From contig DAIMDW010000002.1 of the NCBI GenBank assembly GCA_036725605.1, positions 124,001 to 188,000 of the forward strand: DNA of 64,000 bases, read 5' to 3'. The first letter of the stretch is position 1. The number at the start of each line of letters is the position of its first letter. The DNA is from CALBTQ01 sp036725605 (GTDB taxonomy: Bacteria > Lernaellota > Lernaellaia > Lernaellales > Lernaellaceae). Under the pieces are notes generated by a model. It saw only the letters and a list, made by a program, of their open reading frames with translations, did no database searches and was not told the origin of the DNA. The position numbers and the translations under genes are program-made. Of the stretch, positions 18,965-28,795 are shown piece by piece.

Positions 18965-19738
18965 TCACTCAAACTCCGGAAGCGCTCGCGTGGATTCGGC
19001 GATCGTCGAATAGCTCGGCTGCTCCACCTGCGCGACGGTCGTTTGGTTTTCGTTTTCGATGAGATAGTTCGGCGACTTCATCCGCTCGGGCAACGCCTTG
19101 GCCGCGAGGAAAGCGAGGATGATGATAAAGGCAATGAGGTTCGCCTTGAGCGCGGGAATGAGCATACTGCCTTCCTTCTTCGCCAGCGAGACGACCACGT
19201 ACTCTTCCCAAAAGGTGGTGAGGAAAATGCTGATGGACACCCCAATCAAGATGTAAACGTATTTCAGAGCCCAGTACAATGCCAAGGATGAATGCTCCCT
19301 TGCCTGTATCGCGAAAGAAAAAAGAAAGAAGGTTCCGACGTACAACACGGTAATGAGCGCCGCCAACAGTTTCGGCGACGTCTTTTTCATCAAGCCCCAC
19401 GGATTGTATTCGATGAATCGCTGTGAGGGGCGAACTGAAACGGCATAGATCAACAGGAACAACACAATTATCAGAAAAGGAACGGTTCCCAATAATAAAA
19501 CCAATCCAATCAACGAACTGAACAGATTGCCGAGGATCATATATCCGAAACTGCGGAATTTGGGCAGCGATTTTTCGAAGACGGCGAACATGATCGCTTT
19601 GACAAAAACCACGCCGAATAGGGAAAACAACGGTATGCCGAAGAGAAAAACCAACGGCACCGCCGGTTCGCAGGCGTAAGCCGGTCCGGCGGAGAAAACC
19701 AAAATCGTTGCCGGACAAAGAACTCTGATCGCTTTCAT
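18965..19738 (-). CDS. Multi-spanning membrane protein, unknown
   Basis: The protein has 257 aa from ATG 19738, which has GGGAG 8 nt upstream; an in-frame GTG at 19744 is less likely. The signal-like N-terminus ends PAYAC. Five to six hydrophobic segments follow, and the C-terminal tail is short and soluble. No recognised family; no operon partner. Confidence 0.6.
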   Translation of the reverse strand: MKAIRVLCPATILVFSAGPAYACEPAVPLVFLFGIPLFSLFGVVFVKAIMFAVFEKSLPKFRSFGYMILGNLFSSLIGLVLLLGTVPFLIIVLFLLIYAVSVRPSQRFIEYNPWGLMKKTSPKLLAALITVLYVGTFFLFSFAIQAREHSSLALYWALKYVYILIGVSISIFLTTFWEEYVVVSLAKKEGSMLIPALKANLIAFIIILAFLAAKALPERMKSPNYLIENENQTTVAQVEQPSYSTIAESTRALPEFE

Positions 19739-20172
19739 CCGCACATCTCCCTATTGCGTCGGAACGGTTACTCGATCGGAATATTATTGTTTGTTATGTT
19801 ACCGCACAACGGAAGTTTTGAGAAACGACTTTTTCGGGTAAATCGACCAAGTCTCTTCTTCGACGGGATATTCGCACGCAAATCATCCGACCATCACACC
19901 GGTCGACACCCCACCGTTCAGCACACTTCCGTCCACAATCCGAATAAATGAATTATTAGCTGAACAATTATATAAGTTCTTAATGTTGCTTCCATAATCC
20001 TGTGTGATATACTTGATTTATTGTGCAATCTATTTTGTTTAAAAATACTTGAGAACCGATACGGCATCGCTTTTACGGGTTGGGGATCATTCAATTTCAG
20101 GAAGAAACAGACGTTATGTCCTTGTTGAAGGAAATACGCTCGCGACTCGCATGCAACGTGGAAGGCGAAATG
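19739..20172. other. Intergenic/leader region between divergent genes
   Basis: No gene supported. The part from about 19950 to 20050 is AT-rich and probably carries the promoter of the signalling operon. Upstream in-frame starts of the kinase (TTG 20080, ATG 20116) fall here. Confidence 0.4.
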
Positions 20173-23100
20173 ATGAACGACCGAGAGCACATCCACAACG
20201 ATCAGACGAATCGCCCCTTTTCGCACCGTTGCGGGCGAATGAAATCCTTGATAGCCGGTCTTCTCCTTTTCATCGGCCTGTCGACGTTTTGGAGCTTCGC
20301 GCCGCTGCAAGCGCACGCCGCCAAACGGGTTGTCCGCGTCGGTTTGTATGAAAACGCGCCCAAGGTTTTCACATCGCCGGAAGGCCGGCCGGCCGGCATT
20401 TTCGTCGACGTCCTCGCGGAAATCGCTAAAAAGGAGAACTGGAGCCTGCAATACGTTCCCTGCCAATGGGCGGAATGCCTGGAGGGGCTGAAAAGCGGTC
20501 AGATCGACCTGATGCCCGATGTGGCTCGCACCGCCGAACGGGAACGATTGTATTCCTTTCATGAAATTCCGGTGCTTGCCTCTTGTTTTCAGGTTTATGC
20601 CCGTAAAGGCAGCGGCATTCGTTCCATCCTGGATTTGAACGGGAAACGAATTGCGGTCCTGGATGGATCGGTGCAGCAGAGCTCTTTTCAGGCGCTCGCC
20701 AAAAGTTTCGGTTTGTCCATCACCCTGGCGCCCGCTTCGGATTATCGATCCGTTTTCGAGCTGGTGATGCAAAACGACGCCGACGCCGCCATCTCCAATC
20801 AATTTTTCGGCGCGATGAACGCCCGCAAATCCGGCCTGGAAGACACGGCCATTATTTTCAACCCCTCCGACCTGTTCTTCGCCGCGCCGAAGGAGGGCTC
20901 CGAAGCGTTGCTGAACGCGCTGGACAAGCATCTCAAAGTAATGAAAGAGGACACGCAGTCCGAATATTATCGGACTATCCGGCGATGGACATCCGAGGAA
21001 GTGAGTTTCAAGGTTCCCACGTGGCTGCTGACCATCCTTTTGATCGTGGTGACCATCCTGGTGATCACGTTGGTGGAGGCGTGGTACTGGAAGGTTCAAT
21101 TAAATAAGCGGACGCAGGAACTGCTGATCCGCAACAAGGAATTCGAACGCGTTACCGACGCCTTCGTCGCCATGGACAACAACTGGAAATTGACTCAGAT
21201 CAATGCCCGCGCCGGCGAAATATTAAATCGTCAACCGGAAAGTCTGGTGGGAAAAAACATCTGGGTCGAGCTGCCGACGGCCATCAGCGAGTCGTTGCAA
21301 CAAACGATACAACGGGCGATGAACCAGCAGAAATCCCTGACCTTTGAAGACTACCATGCGCCGACGGAACGCTGGTTCGAATACAGCATTTATCCTTCGC
21401 CGGAAGGCATATCCATTTATTTTCATGATATTACAAGACGTAAAAATGCGGAATTCGGCATCCGCGTCATGAACCGCGCTTTGCGCACGCTCAGCGAATG
21501 CAATCAGGCGCTGGTTCATGCGCAGGACGAGCCGACCCTGCTGAACGAGATTTGCCGCATCCTCGTCGAGCACGGCGGCTATCGAACGGCTTGGGTCGGA
21601 TATGCCCTGACGGACGAAAACAAAACCATTCAACCCATTGCGCAAATCGGCGCCGAACCCGGATATATCGAGTCGTTGAATCTCTCCTGGGCCGACAATG
21701 AAAGCGGCAGCGGCCCCACCGGCATGGCCATTCGCACCGGTCGGCCGGTGGCCGCGCAGGACATCTCCACCCATCCGTCTTACGCCCTGTGGCGGGAAGC
21801 GGCCCGGAAACACGACTATGCTTCCTTGGCGGCCCTGCCGTTGAAACAGGACCATCAGGTACTCGGCGCCCTGGTCGTATGCTCCTCGGCCACCGACGCC
21901 TTTCACTCCGACGAAATGAAATTATTGGAAGAGCTTGCCGGCGATCTTGCGTTCGGCATCGTAACCATTCGGTCGCAGGAAGAACGCATCAAGGCCGAGA
22001 CGGAAAAACAGGCGACCTATCGCTTGCTGGAAAGCATCATCGAATTTTTGCCCGACGCCACCTTCGTCATCGATCAGGGCAAACGGATCATCGCCTGGAA
22101 CAACGCCTGTGAAACGATGACCGGCATCAAAAAGGAAGCCATGCTGGGGCGCGGCGATTACGCCTATGCCGAGCCGTTCATCGGCAAACGGCGACCGATT
22201 CTGGTCGATCTGCTTGATGAAGCGCCTTCGCCCGCGAAGGAAAAGGGATACAAGTACGTTCGGCGCGAGGGCGACGCCATCTTCGGCGAGGCGTTCGTGC
22301 CCACTTGGCGCGACGGAGAAGGCGGGCACTTGTGGAGCGCGGCACGCATGTTGTTCGACCAGGAAGGAAACCGCCGCGGCGCGATCGAAAGCATTCGAGA
22401 CGTAACCGAGGAACGTCGGATCCAAGACGCCCTGCGCGCCAGCGAGCAGGAATATCGCGAACTGGTGATGTTGGCCAACAGCATCATCCTGCGCTGGGAC
22501 CGCGAGGGACGAATTACGTTTTTGAACGAATTCGGTCAACGGTTTTTCGGATACACGCTTGGGGAGATCGTCAACCGTCATGTCGTGGGCTCCATCGTTC
22601 CGCCAAACGAAAGCACGGGGCGCGATCTGCGTCCGCTGATAGCGGAGGTCACCGCCAATCCCCAAAAGTACGAACGCAACATCAACGAGAACATCCGCCG
22701 CAACGGCGAACGGGTGTGGATCGACTGGACCAACAAAACGGTGTTTGACGAGCATGGCGAGGTGAAGGAAATCCTCAGCGTCGGCTTGGACATCACCGAG
22801 CGCAAAAAGGCGGAAGATCAAGTCCGCCGCCTCAACGAAGATCTGGAGCGCCATGCCGAGGTCCTGGAACAACGGGTGGAAGAACGAACAGCCGAGTTGG
22901 TCGTCGCCAAGGATCGCGCGGAATCCGCCGACCGGGTCAAATCCGCCTTCCTGGCCTCGATGTCGCACGAGTTGCGCACGCCGCTGAATTCGATCATCGG
23001 CTTTACCGGCATTTTGCTGCAGGAACTGGCCGGTCCGTTGAATCCCGAACAGAAAAAACAGTTGGTCATGGTCCAGGACAGTTCGCGGCACCTGCTGAAT

Positions 23101-23631
23101 CTGATCAACGACGTGCTGGACATCTCCAAAATCGAAGCCGGACAACTGACCCTTTCCGCCTCGACCTTCGAGTTGAAGCCTTCCATCGAAAAAATGATCG
23201 CGCTGGTCACCCCGATGGCGCAGAAAAAGGGGCTCGAACTAAGTTTGGATTTAGCCGATGACATTAATATGGTAACCACGGACCAGCGGCGGCTGGAACA
23301 GGTCATCCTCAACCTGCTCAACAACGCCGTAAAATTTACCGAACACGGCAGCGTACGTGTCACTTGCCGCTCCGAAAACGGAAGTTTTCTATTGGCCGTT
23401 ACCGATACCGGCATCGGCATGCCGGCCGACGAATTGAAAAACCTCTTCCAACCGTTCCATCAGATCGATACCGGGCTGGCTCGCAAACACGAAGGCACCG
23501 GATTGGGTTTATCAATCTGCAAACGACTGCTCAACATGATGGGCGGTAAAATTTGGGTGGAAAGTCAAGTCGACGTAGGTAGCACATTTTATGTCAATTT
23601 CACCAACGTGCCGGAGAAAAGCCATGAATAA
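20173..23631 (+). CDS. Sensor histidine kinase: periplasmic SBP_bac_3 domain, TM, PAS, GAF, PAS, PAS, HisKA, HATPase
   Basis: The protein has 1152 aa from ATG 20173, which has GGAAGG 7 nt upstream; ATG 20116 and 20170 are alternatives. A signal/TM segment covers ~23-50. A solute-binding domain of the family 3 type covers ~52-270 (VVRVGLYENAPKVFT, DLMPDVARTAERE), followed by a TM segment (~282-305), PAS, GAF, PAS and PAS domains (~310-880), a coiled coil, HisKA with phospho-acceptor H932 in SMSHELRTPLNS, and an HATPase with DTGIGMP and GTGLGLSICKRLL. It senses a periplasmic amino-acid-like solute and phosphorylates a receiver. It has no receiver of its own, and its 3' end overlaps the single-domain receiver gene by 8 bp, so that protein is the likely partner. 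Confidence 0.88.
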   Translation: MNDREHIHNDQTNRPFSHRCGRMKSLIAGLLLFIGLSTFWSFAPLQAHAAKRVVRVGLYENAPKVFTSPEGRPAGIFVDVLAEIAKKENWSLQYVPCQWAECLEGLKSGQIDLMPDVARTAERERLYSFHEIPVLASCFQVYARKGSGIRSILDLNGKRIAVLDGSVQQSSFQALAKSFGLSITLAPASDYRSVFELVMQNDADAAISNQFFGAMNARKSGLEDTAIIFNPSDLFFAAPKEGSEALLNALDKHLKVMKEDTQSEYYRTIRRWTSEEVSFKVPTWLLTILLIVVTILVITLVEAWYWKVQLNKRTQELLIRNKEFERVTDAFVAMDNNWKLTQINARAGEILNRQPESLVGKNIWVELPTAISESLQQTIQRAMNQQKSLTFEDYHAPTERWFEYSIYPSPEGISIYFHDITRRKNAEFGIRVMNRALRTLSECNQALVHAQDEPTLLNEICRILVEHGGYRTAWVGYALTDENKTIQPIAQIGAEPGYIESLNLSWADNESGSGPTGMAIRTGRPVAAQDISTHPSYALWREAARKHDYASLAALPLKQDHQVLGALVVCSSATDAFHSDEMKLLEELAGDLAFGIVTIRSQEERIKAETEKQATYRLLESIIEFLPDATFVIDQGKRIIAWNNACETMTGIKKEAMLGRGDYAYAEPFIGKRRPILVDLLDEAPSPAKEKGYKYVRREGDAIFGEAFVPTWRDGEGGHLWSAARMLFDQEGNRRGAIESIRDVTEERRIQDALRASEQEYRELVMLANSIILRWDREGRITFLNEFGQRFFGYTLGEIVNRHVVGSIVPPNESTGRDLRPLIAEVTANPQKYERNINENIRRNGERVWIDWTNKTVFDEHGEVKEILSVGLDITERKKAEDQVRRLNEDLERHAEVLEQRVEERTAELVVAKDRAESADRVKSAFLASMSHELRTPLNSIIGFTGILLQELAGPLNPEQKKQLVMVQDSSRHLLNLINDVLDISKIEAGQLTLSASTFELKPSIEKMIALVTPMAQKKGLELSLDLADDINMVTTDQRRLEQVILNLLNNAVKFTEHGSVRVTCRSENGSFLLAVTDTGIGMPADELKNLFQPFHQIDTGLARKHEGTGLGLSICKRLLNMMGGKIWVESQVDVGSTFYVNFTNVPEKSHE

Positions 23632-24004
23632 AACACTTCTGGTAATTGAAGATAATTTTCAGAATGCCTATATGATGCGTTTTCTGCTGGAGAAGCACGG
23701 CTTCATCGTTCTCATCGCCGAAACCGGGAAAAAGGGAATCGAAATGGCCTTGGAGTGTAATCCGCGCGCCATTTTGCTGGACATCCAACTTCCCGAAATG
23801 GACGGATACGCCGTCGCCACCGAACTCAAGAAGCATCACCAATTGGACAACGTGCCGATAATCGCCGTCACCTCATACGCGATGGTGGGAGACCGGGAGA
23901 GAATCCTGGCCGCCGGCGCAACGGGATATATCGAAAAACCGATTAACCCGGAAACCTTCGTCACCGAAATAATCGGGTATCTGGAGCAAAACAACCAGGA
24001 GTAG
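23624..24004 (+). CDS. Single-domain CheY-like response regulator
   Basis: The protein has 126 aa from ATG 23624, preceded by GGAGAAAAGCC and overlapping the kinase stop. Its features are the acidic pair E9/D10, the phospho-acceptor D53 (ILLDIQLPEMDG), a Thr in AVTSYAM and a Lys in YIEKPI. It has no output domain, and probably relays phosphate between the upstream kinase and the following REC-HD-GYP or hybrid proteins. Confidence 0.9.
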   Translation: MNKTLLVIEDNFQNAYMMRFLLEKHGFIVLIAETGKKGIEMALECNPRAILLDIQLPEMDGYAVATELKKHHQLDNVPIIAVTSYAMVGDRERILAAGATGYIEKPINPETFVTEIIGYLEQNNQE

Positions 24005-24013
24005 GAAACGGCA

Positions 24014-25129
24014 ATGAATATTCTGATTGTCGACGATCGAGTTGAAAATCGCTATCTGTTGGAAACGCTGCTCAAAGGAAACGGCTACGAGGTGACGTCG
24101 GCGGTCAACGGCGCCGAGGCGTTTGAACAAATACAGAAAGAGCGCTTCGACCTGATCATCAGCGACATCCTCATGCCGGTCATGGACGGCTTTCAGTTGT
24201 GTCGAAAAATACGAGCGGAAGAAACGCTGAATCACATTCCGTTCATTTTTTATACCGCCACCTACACCGGTCCGCAGGACGAGGAACTGGCGCGGAAAAT
24301 CGGCGCGAACCGCTTCGTCATCAAGCCATGCGAACCGGACTTGCTGCTCCGGATCGTCAAGGAGGTCACCGAGGCCGCCAAAAATGATAAAGATCATACG
24401 CCTCCCCAACCACCGAAAGAGGAGGAAATCCTCAAGCTGTACAGCGAACGGTTGGTGCGTAAACTCGAACAGAAAATGCTCGAGGCGGAAAAAGAACTAA
24501 TGGCGCGGCAAGCGGCCGAAGAGGCGCTGCGCGAGCGGACCGTCGAACTGAAAGAGGCGCTGATCGGCAGCATTTCGGCGATGTCGGGCATCGTTGAAAA
24601 ACGCGATCCGTACACCGCCGGCCATCAGATTCGCGTCGCCAAATTGACCAAGGCGATCGCGGTGGAGCTCGGTTTCCCGCCGGAAAAAATCGAGGGCATT
24701 TATCTGGCGGGCATCATTCACGATATCGGTAAAATTTCCGTTCCGGCCGAAATCCTCTCCAAGCCGGGCAAGCTATCCGAGCAGGAATACGCTTTGATCA
24801 GGCTGCATCCGCAGGCCGGTTATGAAATTCTGCAACCCATTCGTTTTCCCTGGCCGATCGCGGAAATCGCCCTGCAGCACCACGAACGTTTGGACGGCTC
24901 GGGGTACCCGAACAACCTGGAGGGCGACGCCATTTTGATCGAAGCGAGAATTCTGGCCGTCGCCGATGTGGTCGAGGCCATGTCCTCACACCGTCCCTAC
25001 CGCCCCGCCCTGGGCATCGATCAGGCGCTGGCGGAAATCCGGGCGGAAAAGGGGCGTTTGTATGACCCAATGATAGTGGAAACCTGTCTACGACTTTTTG
25101 AAGCGAAACAGTTCAATCTTGATGTCTGA
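24014..25129 (+). CDS. Response regulator with HD-GYP domain (c-di-GMP phosphodiesterase)
   Basis: The protein has 371 aa. The receiver (residues 1-120) has phospho-acceptor D51 (IISDILMPVMDG), and a coiled coil (~138-185) follows. The HD-GYP domain (~190-365) has H236/D237 in IIHDIGKISVPAEIL, HHERLDGSGYP (~289-299) and further metal-ligand positions intact. HD-GYP domains hydrolyse c-di-GMP. It is preceded by a 9-bp gap after the receiver gene. Its first ~185 residues are nearly the same as those of the next gene product, showing a local duplication. Confidence 0.92.
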   Translation: MNILIVDDRVENRYLLETLLKGNGYEVTSAVNGAEAFEQIQKERFDLIISDILMPVMDGFQLCRKIRAEETLNHIPFIFYTATYTGPQDEELARKIGANRFVIKPCEPDLLLRIVKEVTEAAKNDKDHTPPQPPKEEEILKLYSERLVRKLEQKMLEAEKELMARQAAEEALRERTVELKEALIGSISAMSGIVEKRDPYTAGHQIRVAKLTKAIAVELGFPPEKIEGIYLAGIIHDIGKISVPAEILSKPGKLSEQEYALIRLHPQAGYEILQPIRFPWPIAEIALQHHERLDGSGYPNNLEGDAILIEARILAVADVVEAMSSHRPYRPALGIDQALAEIRAEKGRLYDPMIVETCLRLFEAKQFNLDV

Positions 25130-25199
25130 CGAGTAGGAAAGTGCATTCGATGTTTGTTTGTTCATGTTGAACGGTTACCTGGTGAAAAAGAGGGAAACC

Positions 25200-27662
25200 A
25201 TGAAAGTGCTTATCGTCGATGATCGGGACGACAACCGTTATCTTCTGGAAACGTTGCTCAAAGGGAACGGATATTCCGTGGCGTCGGCAGTCAACGGCGC
25301 CGAAGCCCTCGAAGTCCTGCAAAACGATACGTTCGATCTGATAATCAGCGACATTCTCATGCCGGTTATGGACGGCTTTCAGTTATGCCAACAGGTGAAG
25401 GCGGACGATCGACTGCGCCGGATACCCTTCATCGTATACACCGCCACCTACACCGGGCCCAAGGATGAGGAATTCGCGCTGAAAATCGGCGCGAACAAGT
25501 TTATCGTAAAACCCTGCGAACCGGATATCCTTCTCCGGAACATCAACGAGGTGCTGGCCGCCGCCCAGCAAGAGGAAAGCGCCGTCCAGGAACCGCCGCC
25601 GGAAGAAGGAGAAATTCTCAAGCTGTACAACGAGCGCCTGGTTCGCAAGCTCGAACAAAAAATGCTGGAAGCGGAACAAGAGCTGGTGACGCGACAAGCG
25701 GCCGAGGAAGCCCTGGCCCAGGCCACGCAGCTTACCCACGTGGGTCACTGGCATTGGGATCTGCAGACGGGCGATATCAAATGCACCAAAGAGGTCTATC
25801 GTCTTTTAGGCGTGGAAGAAAACACCGAGTTGAAGATCAACATCGCCCTCGATCTGGTTCATCCGGAAGAAAAAGACAAGCTCACCCGGAAAATCCAGGA
25901 AGCCATTGACCAAAAGAAACCGTTCCGTTCCGAATACCGCCTCGTACACCCGGACAACTCCATCGCCTGGTGCGATTCCTTGAGCGAACCCGTTGTCGGC
26001 CCGAAGGGCGAAGTGGTCGCGTTGCACGGCGCCATTCAGGACATCACCGAACGCAAGCTCGCCGAGGAAAACCATCACAAACTGGAAGAGCAACTACGCC
26101 ATTCGCAGAAGATGGAATCGATCGGTCGTCTGGCGGGCGGCGTGGCGCACGACTTCAACAATCTGCTGCAGGGCATTCTCGGTTTCGGCGAGATCATGCA
26201 ATCCAAGCTCGACCAAGACGATCCCTTGTCGACATACCTGATCGAAATCCTGAAAGCCGCCCAAAGCGCGGCGGATCTGACCAGGCAGCTTCTCGCCTTT
26301 TCGCGCAAGCAGATCATCACGCCCAAGCTTATCGATCTCAACAAAATCATCGCGGGATCAAAAAAGATGTTAACCCGGCTGATCGGCGAGGACATCGACT
26401 CTACGTTCATTCCCGCGCCCAACCTTTGGAAAACAAAAGCCGACCCCATTCAGATCGATCAGATCCTGGTGAATCTGGCGGTGAACTCCCGCGACGCCAT
26501 GCCCGAAGGAGGCAAGCTGACCATCGAAACCGCCAACATCGTCATGGGTGAAGAATATTGCCGCAACCACGCCGGCGCCATCCCGGGCGAGTTCGTCATG
26601 ATGGCCGTGAGCGATACCGGCATCGGCATGGAAAAAGAGACTCAGGAAAGAATCTTCGAGCCGTTCTTCACCACGAAGGAATTGGGGAAAGGCACCGGCC
26701 TCGGTTTGTCGATGGTGTACGGGATCGTCCAACAACACGGCGGCTTTATTTATGTATATTCCGAACCCAATGGTGGTACGACCTTCAAAATCTACTTCCC
26801 GCGCATCCCCGAATTGACCGATGCGCCGTTCATCGAAAACAACGCCGATCCCGCTCCGGTCGACGGTACGGAAACCGTTCTGCTGGTTGAGGATCAGAAT
26901 ATCGTTCGGCAATTGGCCGGAGTGTTTCTGGAAAAGCACGGTTATCGCGTTTTAACCGCCGAAAACGGCATTGAGGCAATCGAAAAATGTGAGAATTACG
27001 ATGGAGATATTCATCTTCTGCTAACCGACGTGGTCATGCCCAACATGAACGGCAAGGAGTTATTCACTTACTTGTCCCGCCGGCGACCGGACATCAAAGT
27101 CGTGTACTCGTCCGGCTACACCGACGATGCGATTGTGCATCACGGCATTTTGGAGGCCGGAACGTTCTTTTTGTCCAAGCCGTTTAAAATGGACGAAATG
27201 CTGCACAAGGTCCGCAAAGCGCTGGACACGGAAACCAACGCCGGCGAGCCCGCCAAGGCCGGCACGATCCTGTTGATCGACAGTGAAGAGCGAATGCACA
27301 TCGTGGTCCAGGTTTTTCTCGGCGAGGAAAGATACGAAGTCATCGCCGTCGGCGCCGCCACCGACGGTCTGCAGTTGTTAAGGGAGAAACCCAATGAGAT
27401 CGATGCGATTCTTCTGGGTCTTTCACTTCCCGATATGGACAGTGAGGAGGCGTTGGCGCGGATCCGGGAATTGCGTCCAGACATACCGATCATCGTCGTC
27501 GGCGAATTGGGGAAGGATGCCAATACGCAAAAATCGGAACGATTTGGGCAAGCCGCTTTTCTTTCCAAACCGTTTACCCGCATTGACTTGTTGGGCGCGG
27601 TAAAGAAAGCGTTGCCGAAAAAACAGTTCCATGGAGGTGTCTCATGGCCAGAATTCTCGTAG
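25200..27662 (+). CDS. Hybrid protein REC-PAS-HisKA-HATPase-REC-pseudoREC
   Basis: The protein has 820 aa from ATG 25200, preceded by GAGGGAAACC; in-frame starts upstream lack a ribosome-binding site. The N-terminal receiver has D51. A coiled coil and a PAS domain (~180-300, including VGHWHWDLQTGDI) follow, then HisKA with H317 in GGVAHDFNNLLQGILG, an HATPase (DTGIGM, GTGLGLSMVYGIVQQHGG), a second receiver (VLLVEDQNIVRQ, LLLTDVVMPNMNG) and a third receiver-like domain. In the third, the phospho-acceptor position is Gly (ILLGLSLPDMD) and the acidic pocket is DSEE, so it should not be phosphorylated. The AHDFNN box is typical of kinases with C-terminal receivers. The 3' end overlaps the next gene by 19 bp. 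Confidence 0.9.
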   Translation: MKVLIVDDRDDNRYLLETLLKGNGYSVASAVNGAEALEVLQNDTFDLIISDILMPVMDGFQLCQQVKADDRLRRIPFIVYTATYTGPKDEEFALKIGANKFIVKPCEPDILLRNINEVLAAAQQEESAVQEPPPEEGEILKLYNERLVRKLEQKMLEAEQELVTRQAAEEALAQATQLTHVGHWHWDLQTGDIKCTKEVYRLLGVEENTELKINIALDLVHPEEKDKLTRKIQEAIDQKKPFRSEYRLVHPDNSIAWCDSLSEPVVGPKGEVVALHGAIQDITERKLAEENHHKLEEQLRHSQKMESIGRLAGGVAHDFNNLLQGILGFGEIMQSKLDQDDPLSTYLIEILKAAQSAADLTRQLLAFSRKQIITPKLIDLNKIIAGSKKMLTRLIGEDIDSTFIPAPNLWKTKADPIQIDQILVNLAVNSRDAMPEGGKLTIETANIVMGEEYCRNHAGAIPGEFVMMAVSDTGIGMEKETQERIFEPFFTTKELGKGTGLGLSMVYGIVQQHGGFIYVYSEPNGGTTFKIYFPRIPELTDAPFIENNADPAPVDGTETVLLVEDQNIVRQLAGVFLEKHGYRVLTAENGIEAIEKCENYDGDIHLLLTDVVMPNMNGKELFTYLSRRRPDIKVVYSSGYTDDAIVHHGILEAGTFFLSKPFKMDEMLHKVRKALDTETNAGEPAKAGTILLIDSEERMHIVVQVFLGEERYEVIAVGAATDGLQLLREKPNEIDAILLGLSLPDMDSEEALARIRELRPDIPIIVVGELGKDANTQKSERFGQAAFLSKPFTRIDLLGAVKKALPKKQFHGGVSWPEFS

Positions 27663-28750
27663 TGGACGATGAAGCAAGCGTCCGAGAAATTTTCGCCCAT
27701 TTCCTGACTGAGGAAGGTCATGATGTCGTCGTGGCGAAAGACGGCATGGAGGCTTTGCACTGTTTTCAGAACACACCTTTCGACGTCATCGTCAGCGACA
27801 TTCGCATGCCCAACCTGTCGGGAACGGAGTTGCATTCACTCATCAACCAGATGAAAAGCGATGTGCAGGTTATTCTCATTACCGGCGAGCCGACTGTGGA
27901 AACGGCCACCGCCGCCATCCGCGACCACGCCCTCGATTATCTGGTGAAACCGATAAAAAAGCATGAACTGTGTCAAAGCGTCGCCCGCGCCCTCACCGTG
28001 AAGCAGTTGCGTGAAGAAAAACGGCGAGTCGACGAGGAAAACGAACGCATTCGAGAACACCTGGAAAACCTGGTCAAGGAGCGCACGATTGATTTGGAAC
28101 GATCGAATCAATCGTTGGTGCTCGAAGTGCAGGAACGGGAAAAGGCGCAGCAGGATCTTCGCCAATTGCTCGAGCGTTTAAAAGAAAATCTGGACGAAAC
28201 GACCAATGCGCTGATCCTGGCCATCGAAAAACGCGATCCCTATACGGCCGGTCACCAGGAGCGGGTCGCGCGACTGGCGGTCACCATCGCCAAGAGGATG
28301 CAATTGCCGCAGGAGTCGATCGACACCATTCACACGGCGGCATCGATTCACGACGTGGGCAAAATTAAAATCCCCGCTGAAATTCTTTCCAAACCGGGAT
28401 CGTTGGAAGAAGAGGAAATGGCCTTGATCCGAAAGCATCCCCGCGTCGGGTACGACATCGTCAATTCAATCCACTTTTTCGGTCCGGTCGCCAAGTGCGT
28501 CCGGCAGCATCACGAACGATGGAACGGCTCCGGTTATCCCGACGGTCTGCAGAGCGAACAAATTTTGCTGGAGGCGCAGATCATCGCCGTGTCTGATGTG
28601 GTCGAGGCGATGGCGCATCACCGGCCATATCGAGCGGCTTTGGGTTTGCCCGCGGCGCTATCGCACATAGCGAGCAACAAAGAGATTCTCTATCGGTCCG
28701 ATGTGGCCGAGGTGTGCCGGGCCGTATTCGAAGACGGTTTTGCATTTTAA
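27644..28750 (+). CDS. Response regulator with HD-GYP domain
   Basis: The protein has 368 aa. The start ATG 27644 has GGAGGT upstream, inside the 3' end of the hybrid kinase gene. The receiver has D52 (VIVSDIRMPNLSG), a coiled coil covers ~120-185, and the HD-GYP domain has an intact SIHDVGKIKIPAEIL and HHERWNGSGYP. It is predicted to hydrolyse c-di-GMP under phosphorylation control. It differs in sequence from the HD-GYP protein at 24014, so the two may answer different inputs. Confidence 0.92.
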   Translation: MARILVVDDEASVREIFAHFLTEEGHDVVVAKDGMEALHCFQNTPFDVIVSDIRMPNLSGTELHSLINQMKSDVQVILITGEPTVETATAAIRDHALDYLVKPIKKHELCQSVARALTVKQLREEKRRVDEENERIREHLENLVKERTIDLERSNQSLVLEVQEREKAQQDLRQLLERLKENLDETTNALILAIEKRDPYTAGHQERVARLAVTIAKRMQLPQESIDTIHTAASIHDVGKIKIPAEILSKPGSLEEEEMALIRKHPRVGYDIVNSIHFFGPVAKCVRQHHERWNGSGYPDGLQSEQILLEAQIIAVSDVVEAMAHHRPYRAALGLPAALSHIASNKEILYRSDVAEVCRAVFEDGFAF

Positions 28751-28795
28751 TTCGATGGATTCAATTCGAGATCACAGGTGAAAAAGGTGTGAAGA

